From assembly GCF_014656475.1 (NCBI RefSeq), contig NZ_BNCM01000002.1, positions 310,001 through 374,000 on the forward strand: a stretch of DNA of 64,000 nucleotides, in the 5' to 3' direction. This document shows, in pieces, positions 31,617 through 40,590 of the stretch. Source of the stretch: Sinomonas cellulolyticus (GTDB lineage Bacteria; Actinomycetota; Actinomycetes; Actinomycetales; Micrococcaceae). The notes below the pieces were generated by a model. That model saw only the letters and a list, made by a program, of their open reading frames with translations. It did no database searches and had not been told where the DNA came from. How positions within the stretch are numbered: the stretch's first letter is position 1; each line of letters starts with the position of its first letter. A program made the position numbers and the translations under genes.

Positions 31617-33833
31617 ATGGCGGACACCGGCCTCGGGCCCGAACTCCGGCGCCTGCGCGCGGCGGCAGGCTTCACCCAGGAGGTGCTGGCCGAGCGCGCA
31701 AGCGTGAGCATCCGTGCGGTGAGCGACGCCGAGCGCGGCCTCCGGACCCGCCTCTACCCGGACACGACGGCGCGGCTCGCCGATGCCCTCGGCCTCGCCG
31801 GGGCGGACCGGGAGCGGTTCGCGGCAGTGGCCCGCGGGCGAGCCCCAGCCGGGCTGGGGCCACTGCCGGCGCCCCGCACGGCGCTCGTAGGACGCACCGA
31901 CGAGCTGCGCGCACTCGCTGCGCTGCTGACCGAGCCCGGACTCGTGACCGTCACCGGCACCGGCGGAGTGGGGAAGACGCGCCTCGCCCTGGCCGCGGCC
32001 GGTGAGGCCGCGGCGTCGTTCGCGGACGGCGTCGCGTTCGTCCAGCTCGCGAGCTGCCACGACGCTGACTCGGCCGGCCTGGCTATTGCCACGGCGCTCG
32101 GGGCCAACGCCGCCCACGGCTCGGTCACCGAGGTGGTGTGCGCGGCGATCGGCTCGCGCCGTCTGCTCCTCGTCTGCGACACCTTCGAGGTCGTGCCCCA
32201 CGCCGCGCCACTCATTGCTGCTGCGCTCGCGCGCTGCGCCAACCTCACGGTCCTCGCGGCCAGCAGGTCACCTCTCCGGCTCGGCGCCGAACAGCTCTTT
32301 CCCCTCGACCCCTTGGACGAGGTCTCGGCCGCGCGGCTCTTCGCCGAGAGGGCCGCGTCCGCGCGACGCGGGGCTGACCTCACCGGCTCGGGCGCGCTCA
32401 TTGCGGACATCTGCGAGCGCGTCCAGCGGGTCCCGCTCGCGCTCGAGCTCGCGGCGGCCCGCGTGGCCCATCTCGGCCTCGCCGATCTCCGCGACCGGCT
32501 CAGCAGCCAGCTCGCGGTGCTCACCGGCGGTTCCGTAGACGACGATGCCAGGCACCGCACCCTCGAATCCACGATCGCATGGAGCCATGGGCTCCTCGAC
32601 GGCCCCTCCCGGTCGGCTCTGGCCCGTCTGGCGGTGTTCGACGGGTGGACGCTCGCCGCCGCGCGGGCGCTCACGGGCCGGGACCCGCTGCCCGAGGTCA
32701 GCACCCTCGTCGACCAGAGCCTCGTCGCCGCCCCCGGGCCGGCCGACCCGCACGGCCGGTACACGATGCTCGACTCGGTGCGGGAGTTCGGGCTTGCGCG
32801 GCTCGTCGACGAGGGCGCCGAGCGCGCGGTCCGGGACCTCCACGCGGCCTGGTTCCTCGCCGCCGCAGAATCATCGGCGGGGGCCATGCGCAGGTCCGGG
32901 CAGCACGAGGCGCACGGCAATCTCGCCGCCGACCTCGGCAACCTCCGGGTCGCGTTCCGGTGGTTCGGAGCCTCCGGACACGGTGAGGACGCGCTCCGGC
33001 TCGCGTCCGCACTGTGGATGTTCTGGCTCTGGCACGGTGGTTTCGCCGAAGGTCGGACGTGGATCCGCACCGCACTTGCCGCCGCGCACGACGCCGATCC
33101 CTCCTTGCGTGCGCGGGCGCACTGGGGAGCGGGCTGGCTCGGCTATTTCCAAGGCGACTACCCCGAGGCGAGGATCCACGCCTCGTCGCTCGCCCGGCTC
33201 GCGAACGCCAGCGACAGTGCTCTCGAGCAGCGGAACGCGCTCACGCTGCGGGGCATGGTCGCGCTCGCAGACCGTCGCTTCGATGACGCGGCCGGGCTCC
33301 TCGGCGAGGCCCTCGCAGTGGCACACAGGCTGGGACCGGACAATCCGGCTGGTGCCGACCAGTCAGCGTGGCTTCTCGCCATCTCGACCCTGAATGACGG
33401 CGTTGGCCTCACCCACACCGGAAGGATCGACGAGGCATCGCAACGCTTCGCCGAGGCACGGGAACGGTTCGCCGAGCTCGGAGACGAGACGTATCGCGCG
33501 CGGGCGCTCCGTCACCTCGCCGCCATACGGGTCCTGGCGGGAGAGGCCGGCACCGCGCGGAGCCTGTTGGAGGAGAGCCTGCGGGCCGTCCACGACGCCG
33601 ACGACCGCTTCGGCCTGGCCGAGACGCTCTCCGGGCTCGCACAGCTTGCCGGGAGTGGCCACGACGCGAGGAGCGCGGGCGCGTTCGAGGCGAGGGCCGC
33701 CGTCGTGCGCCAGACCCTGGGGGTGGTGCAGCACCCGTTCGACGCGATCCTGGCCGAGCGGCACCTCGGACCGCTGCGGGATTCGCTGGAGTTCCGCGCG
33801 GGCTGGGCAGAAGGGGCCGCGCTCGGCGACTGA
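31617..33833 (+). CDS. XRE-HTH, AAA/NB-ARC-type ATPase and TPR regulator
   Basis: The product has 738 residues. Residues 8-60 form an XRE-type helix-turn-helix (LRAAAGFTQEVLAERASVSIRAVSDAERG). Residues ~88-350 form a signal-transduction ATPase with Walker A GTGGVGKT at 114-121 and the RLLLVCDTFEVV Walker B region. The C-terminal half is made of TPR-like helical repeats. This resembles AfsR/SARP-related and LAL-type regulators but with XRE in place of a winged helix. It probably senses a ligand and controls the divergent SnoaL/amidohydrolase genes. The start is ATG at 31617. Confidence 0.88.
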   Translation: MADTGLGPELRRLRAAAGFTQEVLAERASVSIRAVSDAERGLRTRLYPDTTARLADALGLAGADRERFAAVARGRAPAGLGPLPAPRTALVGRTDELRALAALLTEPGLVTVTGTGGVGKTRLALAAAGEAAASFADGVAFVQLASCHDADSAGLAIATALGANAAHGSVTEVVCAAIGSRRLLLVCDTFEVVPHAAPLIAAALARCANLTVLAASRSPLRLGAEQLFPLDPLDEVSAARLFAERAASARRGADLTGSGALIADICERVQRVPLALELAAARVAHLGLADLRDRLSSQLAVLTGGSVDDDARHRTLESTIAWSHGLLDGPSRSALARLAVFDGWTLAAARALTGRDPLPEVSTLVDQSLVAAPGPADPHGRYTMLDSVREFGLARLVDEGAERAVRDLHAAWFLAAAESSAGAMRRSGQHEAHGNLAADLGNLRVAFRWFGASGHGEDALRLASALWMFWLWHGGFAEGRTWIRTALAAAHDADPSLRARAHWGAGWLGYFQGDYPEARIHASSLARLANASDSALEQRNALTLRGMVALADRRFDDAAGLLGEALAVAHRLGPDNPAGADQSAWLLAISTLNDGVGLTHTGRIDEASQRFAEARERFAELGDETYRARALRHLAAIRVLAGEAGTARSLLEESLRAVHDADDRFGLAETLSGLAQLAGSGHDARSAGAFEARAAVVRQTLGVVQHPFDAILAERHLGPLRDSLEFRAGWAEGAALGD

Positions 33834-33855
33834 CCCGGGTCCGAGCCAGGAACGC

Positions 33856-33885
33856 GAAAGGCCCCCGCGATTGCGGGGGCCTTTC
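33856..33885. terminator. Strong hairpin between the regulator gene and the tRNA cluster
   Basis: GAAAGGCCCCCGC (33856-33868) pairs perfectly with 33873-33885 around a four-base loop. It lies just after the regulator stop (plus) and after the tRNA-Phe 3' end (minus), so it can serve both. Confidence 0.85.
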
Positions 33886-33888
33886 CTG

Positions 33889-33964
33889 TGGTGGCTCCGA
33901 CCGGCGTCGATCCGGTGACCTTTCGATTTTCAGTCGAACGCTCTACCAACTGAGCTACAGAGCC
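33889..33964 (-). tRNA. tRNA-Phe (anticodon GAA)
   Basis: On the minus strand a 76-base cloverleaf starts GGCTCTGTAGCTCAG and ends GGAGCCACCA. The anticodon loop CTGAAAATC carries GAA, and the T-arm and acceptor stem pair correctly. The CCA end is encoded. It is the last gene of a Glu-Asp-Phe tRNA operon. Confidence 0.97.
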
Positions 33965-34014
33965 TCGATGATCTCTCATCGAAAAGCAACCTGACCGTGG
34001 TCATGTCGCCGAAG

Positions 34015-34088
34015 CGACCCTGACGGGACTTGAACCCGCGACCTCCGCCGTGACAGGGCGGCGCGCTAACCAACTGCGCTACAGGGCC
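34015..34088 (-). tRNA. tRNA-Asp (anticodon GTC)
   Basis: A 74-base cloverleaf on the minus strand begins GGCCCTGTAGCGCAG. The anticodon loop contains CCTGTCACG, with GTC. The acceptor stem pairs with one G-U pair, and the discriminator base is G. The CCA end is not encoded. Confidence 0.97.
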
Positions 34089-34170
34089 TTGTTTTTCGCG
34101 GGTTCGAGCCCCGCTCACAAGACTTAGATCCTAGCAGACCTTCAACAGCCTTCCAAAATCCTCATCCTCG

Positions 34171-34243
<73 letters not shown>

Positions 34244-34258
34244 CAACCAGACCATCAA

Positions 34259-34288
34259 ACTATAGGGTGCCCGGCTCTGGCCAGACAA
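34259..34288 (-). promoter_or_regulatory. Promoter of the tRNA-Glu-Asp-Phe operon
   Basis: On the minus strand TTGTCT (34283-34288) and TATAGT (34259-34264) are 18 bases apart. The predicted start is a few bases before tRNA-Glu. Confidence 0.75.
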
Positions 34289-34354
34289 ATTCCTCCGAGG
34301 TGCCGCCAGAGGAGCCCATCGGGCCACAGCACCACCCTCACTACAGTTGAGGGC

Positions 34355-34729
34355 ATGGATGCGGCCTGGATGAGCGAGGACGAGTTCGAGGAGGCGGTCG
34401 ACGCCGCCCTCGAGGCGATTCCCCGGCGCATCGCCAAGCACATGGACAACGTCGCCGTGTTCATCGAGGACCGCTATGTTCCGCGCCCCGGAGACGCCCC
34501 GGGCATCGAGCTCCTGGGCCTGTACGAGGGCATTCCATTGACCGAGCGAGGCGAATGGTACGCCGCCGGCTCCCTCCCCGACAGGATCACCATCTTCCGG
34601 GAGCCGATCCTGCAGATGTGCAGCTCCCGCGACGAGGTGGTCGAGGAGATCACCGTGACCGTGGTCCACGAGTTCGCGCACCACTTCGGGATCGACGACT
34701 CCCGGCTCCACGAGCTGGGCTGGGGCTGA
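34355..34729 (+). CDS. Small zincin-type metallopeptidase family protein
   Basis: The product has 124 residues. The zinc motif HEFAH is at 105-109 within VVHEFAHHFGIDDSRLHELGW, the signature of the possible metallopeptidase family PF06262. It is cytoplasmic with no signal peptide. The substrate is unknown. The start is ATG at 34355. It is convergent with the universal stress protein gene. Confidence 0.88.
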   Translation: MDAAWMSEDEFEEAVDAALEAIPRRIAKHMDNVAVFIEDRYVPRPGDAPGIELLGLYEGIPLTERGEWYAAGSLPDRITIFREPILQMCSSRDEVVEEITVTVVHEFAHHFGIDDSRLHELGWG

Positions 34730-34770
34730 GCCGACTCGCCCCGCGCGTCTCGGCCGCCGGCCCGGACGCC

Positions 34771-35811
34771 TCAGCTCTCGAGCATCGGACCGAAGGACGG
34801 CCTGTCGGCAAGACGGTCGTCAGCGTGGTCCGGGACCACCATGACCGGGCCCTTCGCGTGGTGCAGCACGCCGTCCGACGTCGAGCCCAGGAGCATCCCG
34901 GCGAAGCCGCCGCGGCCGCGCGTGCCGAGCACGAGCAGCTGCACCGTGCGGGAGGCCTCGACGAGGACATCCACGGGTGCGCCGTCCACGAGGCTCGTCT
35001 GCACCTCGAGGTCCGGAAAGTGGCTCTGGAGCCAGGCGGTGCCGGCCTTCAGCTGGGCGCGGATGTCGGAGAAGAGCTGCTCGCGGTCCACGGGCGCGGG
35101 GACCCACGCGAGGCTCCCGCTGAACTGCGGCACCGCGCAGACGATCCGCAGCGGGACCCCCATCATCATGGCCTCCTCGGCAGCGACGAGGACGGCCACC
35201 CGGGCCTGGTCCGAGCCGTCGACGCCCACGGCCACGACGTCCTCGACCTCCGCCGGGCCCTCCTTGGCCTGCTCCTCGCGGAAATGCCGGTCCTCCACGT
35301 GCTCGCCTATCCGCTCGGCGAACTGCAGGGGCACGGTAACGGTGGCACAGTGCGCGTGCGCGGGCAGGGCACTCGAGACGGAGCCCAGGAGCCGCCCGAC
35401 GAATCCGCCGCGGCCCCGGGAGCCGAACACGAGCAACTCGGCGGCCTTGGAGAATTCGAGGAGCACGCCCGAGGCGTCGCCGGATTCGACGGAGGAGGTG
35501 ACCTCGACGCCGTCGACCTCGCCGAGCCCGGCAAGGGCCTCCTTGAGGACCGCCTCTGCTCCGTCGCGGATCACGGTATCGTCGAAGGTCGCATAGCCGC
35601 CGTCCAGTCCGGAGGCTGCGAAGAGGGGCACGCTGTAGGCGGTCACGACATGGAGCGGGCGGCGACGGCGGCTGGCCTCGCCCGCGGCCCAGGCGAGCGC
35701 GCACCGGCCATGGTCCGAGCCGTCGACTCCGACGACGATTCCGGTGGGAAGCTCGGTCTCCTCGGGCTCCTCGCGGGCCGCGTCATCCTGCGGGTGGAGC
35801 TGCTCTGGCAT
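34771..35811 (-). CDS. Tandem universal stress protein
   Basis: The product has 346 residues with two USP domains. Each starts with VVGVDGSD or AVGVDGSD and ends with the ATP-binding motif (GSRGRGGFVGRLLGSVS in the first, GTRGRGGFAGMLLGSTS in the second). Such proteins bind ATP and respond to stress or dormancy signals. An acidic 35-residue N-terminal tail precedes the first domain. The start is ATG at 35811 with AGGAGG upstream. Confidence 0.93.
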   Translation of the reverse strand: MPEQLHPQDDAAREEPEETELPTGIVVGVDGSDHGRCALAWAAGEASRRRRPLHVVTAYSVPLFAASGLDGGYATFDDTVIRDGAEAVLKEALAGLGEVDGVEVTSSVESGDASGVLLEFSKAAELLVFGSRGRGGFVGRLLGSVSSALPAHAHCATVTVPLQFAERIGEHVEDRHFREEQAKEGPAEVEDVVAVGVDGSDQARVAVLVAAEEAMMMGVPLRIVCAVPQFSGSLAWVPAPVDREQLFSDIRAQLKAGTAWLQSHFPDLEVQTSLVDGAPVDVLVEASRTVQLLVLGTRGRGGFAGMLLGSTSDGVLHHAKGPVMVVPDHADDRLADRPSFGPMLES

Positions 35812-36080
35812 GGCTACCTCCTCGACTCGCTGCGAGCCTAACATGACCCATCCATGGCCAATGTCCGCCCGATTCCGGGGCCGGTCAAGGTGCCGAAAGA
35901 CCCCGCCGAGGAGGCGCGCGAGCGCCGAGGAAACGTCTACCCAAAGCAGTCGCTATTCTGTAGTGTCGGAGGGGCCGCCCAGTTCTGGAAGAAGCCTTTC
36001 GGGTCTGGACGGTGTTCTGCGAGCCGTCTGAGGGGAACGCAAGCAGCAAACCAACCGCGAACTCCACAGGAGGATGACTC

Positions 36081-36695
36081 GTGTCAACGCCGTCGCGCTA
36101 TCAGGGGGTCCCAGACCCCGACGCCGTCGCGGCGGAGTCGACGAGCGCGGTGGTCATCGGGACCGGGCTGTCCGGGCTCGCGGTTGCCGCCGAGCTTAAC
36201 CGCCTGGGCGTTGACGCCGTCACTCTGGACGGCCTCGAGAGCCCCTCACCCTCCACGGCGACCGCCGCCCTCCGCATCGCCGACCTCTCCAGCGCGGAAT
36301 CCGCCGAATACCTCGAGGTCCTGCGGCATCTGCGCAAGTACGCGGCGTGCCACAGCCTCGACGTCCGCCATCACGTCATGGCCCGCCACCTCGCCCTCGC
36401 CGAGGGGCGCGAGGACGGCGAGCCGGCCCGCTGGGCGGTGCGCACGGAACGCGGGCTCGTCTTCGCCGACGCCGTCGTCCTCACCCGCTGCGCGCACAAC
36501 CAGCTGCGCCGCTTCCTCGCCGACCTGGGCTACTCCCTCGGAGAGCACCTCCTCGAAGCGCTCGCGCAGATCGGCCTCTACCTCGTAGGCGTCACCGAGC
36601 TCGCCGCGCCCAGCACGCGCGAGATGCTGCGGCAGGCCAAGCACGTCGGCGTCGAGGTGGCTGCCCGCACCGGAGCCGGCCTCCAGCCCGCCTGA
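36081..36695 (+). CDS. Rossmann-fold (FAD/NAD-binding-like) protein of unknown role
   Basis: The product has 204 residues, starting at GTG 36081 with GGAGG at 36070-36074. An N-terminal dinucleotide-binding motif is clear (AVVIGTGLSGLAVAAELNRLG), as in the start of flavin monooxygenases. However, the protein is far shorter than those enzymes and lacks their later motifs. It may be a truncated or reduced member, or a binding protein. Upstream, 35812-36080 holds no clear gene; it is less GC-rich and probably contains the promoter and a 5' leader. Confidence 0.8.
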   Translation: MSTPSRYQGVPDPDAVAAESTSAVVIGTGLSGLAVAAELNRLGVDAVTLDGLESPSPSTATAALRIADLSSAESAEYLEVLRHLRKYAACHSLDVRHHVMARHLALAEGREDGEPARWAVRTERGLVFADAVVLTRCAHNQLRRFLADLGYSLGEHLLEALAQIGLYLVGVTELAAPSTREMLRQAKHVGVEVAARTGAGLQPA

Positions 36696-36706
36696 CGCCG
36701 CAACCG

Positions 36707-37303
36707 TCAGACGCGGTCCGTACCCTCGCCATCGCCACGGCTGAGCCGCCGCCGTGCTCCCACGCCGAGCGCAGCGAGCAGGCCGACCGCCACGACGGCG
36801 AAGACCACGATCATCCACGGGAAGTCCGACGCAGGAGCAGGGGCAGCGGCGGGGGTCTGCGCCGTCCCGGGCTGGGACGGCACGATTCCCGGCACCTCGC
36901 TCGCGCCCGGGGCAGCGGAGGCGCCTCCGGGAGCAGCCGAAGTAGCCGTGAAGGCGAACGTGCCCTCGATGGGGTGCGAGTCGGAGGACACCACGCGCCA
37001 CACCACGGTGTAGGCGCCGGCCGGGGCGCCGGCGCGCAGCTTCTGGTGGACGCTGCGGTCAACCACCTCGGGCGACCCATCGGACCAGTTCGTGCCGGAG
37101 GGGTCGGTGACCCGGATTTCCGCCCCGACCCCGAGCGGGGTCTCAGAGAAGTCGAGGCGGACCTCGGCGGGGACGCTCGCCACGGTGGCGCCCGACGTCG
37201 GCGCGGATCCTTCCAGCGCATCGTGGGCGAACGCTGGGGCCGGGGCCAGGAGAATGAGGCCGAAGACGGCGAGCGCCGCGAGGGCGCGTCGGAGGATCTG
37301 CAT
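36707..37303 (-). CDS. CopC-domain copper resistance protein
   Basis: The product is 198 residues, exported and membrane-anchored. A signal peptide ends at APAFA, giving mature His1 (HDALEGSAPTSG), the usual first Cu(II) ligand of CopC. A conserved SDSHPIEGTF follows near the end of the domain. After a Pro/Ala linker, a C-terminal membrane segment (WMIVVFAVVAVGLLAALGV) anchors it. It probably binds copper outside the membrane. No CopD or other copper genes lie beside it. Confidence 0.9.
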   Translation of the reverse strand: MQILRRALAALAVFGLILLAPAPAFAHDALEGSAPTSGATVASVPAEVRLDFSETPLGVGAEIRVTDPSGTNWSDGSPEVVDRSVHQKLRAGAPAGAYTVVWRVVSSDSHPIEGTFAFTATSAAPGGASAAPGASEVPGIVPSQPGTAQTPAAAPAPASDFPWMIVVFAVVAVGLLAALGVGARRRLSRGDGEGTDRV

Positions 37304-37431
37304 CACACCAGCCTAGGTTTCGACCGAATGTAGAACAACTGACGAGTAGGATTGACCGCGGCCATCGCGGCCGGCACCCCGGCCCGAGACCCTCATCCTT
37401 CTACACCGTCACCCTGCGGACAGGAGCGCCC

Positions 37432-38865
37432 ATGGCATCGGCAGTCGACCGGTACTTCAAGATCACCGAGCGCGGCTCGACCGTCTCCCGCGAGGTCCGC
37501 GGCGGCCTCGCCACGTTCTTCGCCCTGAGCTACATCGTGGTCCTGAACCCGCTCATCCTCTCGGGCGCCGACGCTGCCGGGAACCACCTCGGCATTCCCC
37601 GGGTCGCGGCGATGACGGCACTCGTGGCCGGCGTCCTGACCATCCTCATGGGCGTGTGGGCCAAGCACCCGTTCGCCCTCGCGACGGGCCTCGGCGTGAA
37701 TGCGTTCGTGGCCGTGACGGTTGCGACCCACCCGGACGTGACGTGGCCGGACATGATGGGCCTGGTGCTCATAGCCGGCGTGGTGATGTTCGTCCTCGTG
37801 CTCACTGGCTTCCGGACCGCGGTGTTCAGGGCCGTCCCCGAGGGCCTCAAGACGGCGATCGTGGTGGGCATCGGCGTCTTCATCGCGCTCATCGGACTGG
37901 TCAACGCCGGGTTCGTGCGGCGCATCCCGGACGCGGCTGGCACCACGGTCCCGCTCGGCCTCGGCGATGCGGGGCGTCTCATCGGCTGGCCCACGCTCGT
38001 CTTCGTCGTCGGTCTCGTGCTCACGATCGGGCTCATGGTCCGGAAGGTCCGCGGTGCCCTCCTCATCGGCATCATCGCCGCGACCATCCTCGCGAACATC
38101 GTGGAGCTCGCGTTCCACGTGGGCCCGTCCGTCGCCCCCGGGCAGCAGCCCAACCCCGCCGGCTGGTCCCTCGTGGTGCCCGGCCTGGGCACGGTAGCCC
38201 CGGTGGACCTGAGCCTGTTCGGCCAGGCGGACCCCTTCGGCGCGCTCACGCACCTCGGCGTGCTCGGAGCACTGCTCCTGGCCTTCGTGATCCTGCTGAG
38301 CATCTTCTTCGATGCGATGGGCACCATGGTGGGCCTGGCCCGTGAGGCCGGCTCGATGACCCCGGACGGCCAGATCCCCAACGTGGACCGCGTACTCCTG
38401 GTCGACGCGTTCGGCGCGATCGCCGGCGGCGGCACCTCGATCTCCTCGAACCAGATCTTCGTCGAATCGGGCGCCGGCATCGGCGAGGGCGCCCGTACGG
38501 GCCTCGCCTCGGTGGTGACGGGCCTGATGCTCATCGCAGCCATGTTCCTCACGCCGCTGATCAACCTCGTCCCGTTCGAGGCGGTGGCCCCGGCTCTCGT
38601 GATCGTCGGCTTCCTCATGTTCCAGCAGGTCGCGAAGATCGACTGGCACGACCTGGGCATTGCGATCCCGGCGTTCCTCACGATCGGCCTCATGCCGTTC
38701 ACGTACTCGATCGCCAACGGCCTCGGCGCGGGCTTCATCTCCTACGTGCTGGTCCGCCTCTTCCAGGGCCGCCCGCGGGAGATCCACCCGCTCATGTGGG
38801 CGGTGGCGGCGGCGTTCCTGATCTTCTTCGGGATCGGGCCCGTGGAGAAGATGCTCGGCCTCTAG
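37432..38865 (+). CDS. NCS2-family purine permease (AzgA-like)
   Basis: The product has 477 residues with about 12-14 membrane segments. It belongs to the AzgA group of adenine/guanine/hypoxanthine proton symporters: TVSREVRGGLATFFALSYIVVLNP at the start, ATGLGVNAFVAVTVA, and the substrate-binding region FFDAMGTMVGLAREAG with GGGTSISSNQIFVESGAGIGEG. The start is ATG at 37432 after AGGAG. It takes up purine bases. Confidence 0.92.
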   Translation: MASAVDRYFKITERGSTVSREVRGGLATFFALSYIVVLNPLILSGADAAGNHLGIPRVAAMTALVAGVLTILMGVWAKHPFALATGLGVNAFVAVTVATHPDVTWPDMMGLVLIAGVVMFVLVLTGFRTAVFRAVPEGLKTAIVVGIGVFIALIGLVNAGFVRRIPDAAGTTVPLGLGDAGRLIGWPTLVFVVGLVLTIGLMVRKVRGALLIGIIAATILANIVELAFHVGPSVAPGQQPNPAGWSLVVPGLGTVAPVDLSLFGQADPFGALTHLGVLGALLLAFVILLSIFFDAMGTMVGLAREAGSMTPDGQIPNVDRVLLVDAFGAIAGGGTSISSNQIFVESGAGIGEGARTGLASVVTGLMLIAAMFLTPLINLVPFEAVAPALVIVGFLMFQQVAKIDWHDLGIAIPAFLTIGLMPFTYSIANGLGAGFISYVLVRLFQGRPREIHPLMWAVAAAFLIFFGIGPVEKMLGL

Positions 38866-38901
38866 CCGACCGCGCGGGCGGGATGCGCCCAGCGAGGGTA
38901 T

Positions 38902-40590
38902 CTAGCGCGGGCTCCAGCGGAAGAGCTTCGTAGCGAGGACTGTGGCGCCCAGGAGCCAGGCGCCCATCACGGCGATCCCCACCCCGTTGACGGACATCCC
39001 TGAAGGATCGAGGGCGGCGGAGAGGCCATTCGCCAGATGCTTGAGCGGGAAGAAGGATCCGACCGTGCTCATCCAGTCCGGGAGGGCCCCGAACACGAAG
39101 ATGTCGGAGAAGAAGGACAGCGGCAGGGCGAGGCCGAGCCCTACCGCGAGCGTGGCCTTGCTGTTCGGCAGGACCGCGACGAGCAAGAGCCCGCAGGCAG
39201 CGAGGGAGGCCGTCCCCAGCACCAGCAGTCCAAGGGCCAGCGGCACACCGCTCCACGAGAGGTCAAGGCCGAACCAGGCGAGTCCCGCGGCCACAATGAG
39301 GATTCCGGTGACGAGCGCGAGGAGCAGCCCAGAGACGAACCGCCCCGCGAAGTAGAATCCGATCTGCAGCGGCGCCCCGCGCAGCCGTTTGAGTATCCCC
39401 CGGTCGCGGGCCCGGGCGACGTCATCGGGCAGATTCACCATGACGTTGACGGCGGCCCCCCAGGCCGTCAGCCCGGCCGCGTTCTGCAGCACAAGTGGCG
39501 GTCTGAAGGTGGAACTGTCGAGGGCTTCCCCCATCATCGCAACGTTGAGCATGTACAGCCCCACCGGCATGGCGATGGCGAAGAACACCCAGCCGGGGTC
39601 CCTGAGCGCAGACCGGGTGGCCCAACCCGTTTGCGCCTTCAGGAGGCTCAACCAACTGGGGCGTCCGGGTACCGCGGCTCTCAGCCCCGCCTGTCGGCGC
39701 CTAGCTGCAGGTCCGACCCCTTCGACCCGATGCTCATCGGATGGGACGTGCCGGCTCCGGCGCACGCGTTGTCCGCGAGCGGGCTCCCAACGGAAGGCGA
39801 GGGCCGCAACGCCGCCTGCACCTACCGCCCACGCGGCCATGAGCCCCAGGGCGGGCAGGTCCCAGCCGTCCGCTGTGGAGAAGGGATCGAACTGTTCAGC
39901 AACGGCGTCACTGAACGGTTTGAGGGGGAATACCGCGGCAATGCGATCAGCCCAATCGGGCATATCGCCGTACCCCATCACGCCGGAGACAAAGGACAGC
40001 GCGACCGCCGTCGCAATCGAGACCGCCTGCGCCACCATCGCCGAGCGCGCGAGGCCCGCCACGGCCACGCCGAGTGCGGCAAAGGAGATCACGGCCACGA
40101 GAACCGTGACGACTGTGGCTGGCATCGTATGCCACTGGATGTGGACGCCGTAGGCAAGGACCCCCACAGCCAGCATGAGCGCGAGGGACCCGACTGCCAT
40201 GAGTGCGGCTGCCCCGATCCGCCCCGCGAGGTAGATCCACCCGGGAAGCGGCGTCCCGCGAAGGCGCTTGAGGACACCCTTCTCCCGGGCATCGGCCAAC
40301 GAGGAGGCAACAGTCGGATAGGCCCCGTAGAGGGCGCCCATCACTCCGGCGGACGGGGTGACGAACTGCATGATCCGCACGTCGGAACCGGGGGCGACCT
40401 GCGCGTTGCCGGTCATGGCGCCCACTGCCAGCAGGATGGTCAGCGGGAACAGGAACGTGAAAATGAAGGCGATCCGCGTGCGCCACAGGTCCCGCACCGC
40501 ATACACGAGCTGGTCGGCGAGCAGGCGAGCCCTGCCCGGGCGCGGAGGGGACATGGCCTTCCGTCCAGGATGCGCGGTGGGCGTTGCCAT
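38902..40590 (-). CDS. ABC-2 exporter permease with two fused copies of the membrane domain
   Basis: The product has 562 residues. Two ABC-2 membrane domains are joined: one at ~25-270 and another at ~310-560. The halves share a related cytoplasmic stretch (REKGVLKRLRGTPLPGWIYL and RDRGILKRLRGAPLQIGFYF). Typical ABC-2 permeases have one such domain and dimerise, so this fused protein probably forms the complete channel. It starts with an ATG overlapping the ATPase stop (TGATG). It probably exports a drug or lipid. Confidence 0.88.
   Translation of the reverse strand: MATPTAHPGRKAMSPPRPGRARLLADQLVYAVRDLWRTRIAFIFTFLFPLTILLAVGAMTGNAQVAPGSDVRIMQFVTPSAGVMGALYGAYPTVASSLADAREKGVLKRLRGTPLPGWIYLAGRIGAAALMAVGSLALMLAVGVLAYGVHIQWHTMPATVVTVLVAVISFAALGVAVAGLARSAMVAQAVSIATAVALSFVSGVMGYGDMPDWADRIAAVFPLKPFSDAVAEQFDPFSTADGWDLPALGLMAAWAVGAGGVAALAFRWEPARGQRVRRSRHVPSDEHRVEGVGPAARRRQAGLRAAVPGRPSWLSLLKAQTGWATRSALRDPGWVFFAIAMPVGLYMLNVAMMGEALDSSTFRPPLVLQNAAGLTAWGAAVNVMVNLPDDVARARDRGILKRLRGAPLQIGFYFAGRFVSGLLLALVTGILIVAAGLAWFGLDLSWSGVPLALGLLVLGTASLAACGLLLVAVLPNSKATLAVGLGLALPLSFFSDIFVFGALPDWMSTVGSFFPLKHLANGLSAALDPSGMSVNGVGIAVMGAWLLGATVLATKLFRWSPR

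Noticed and set aside
35854..36080. Small gene upstream of the Rossmann-fold protein
   Set aside because: An initial plausible stretch (MANVRPIPGPVKVPKDP) loses coding character after ~30 codons and has no ribosome site.
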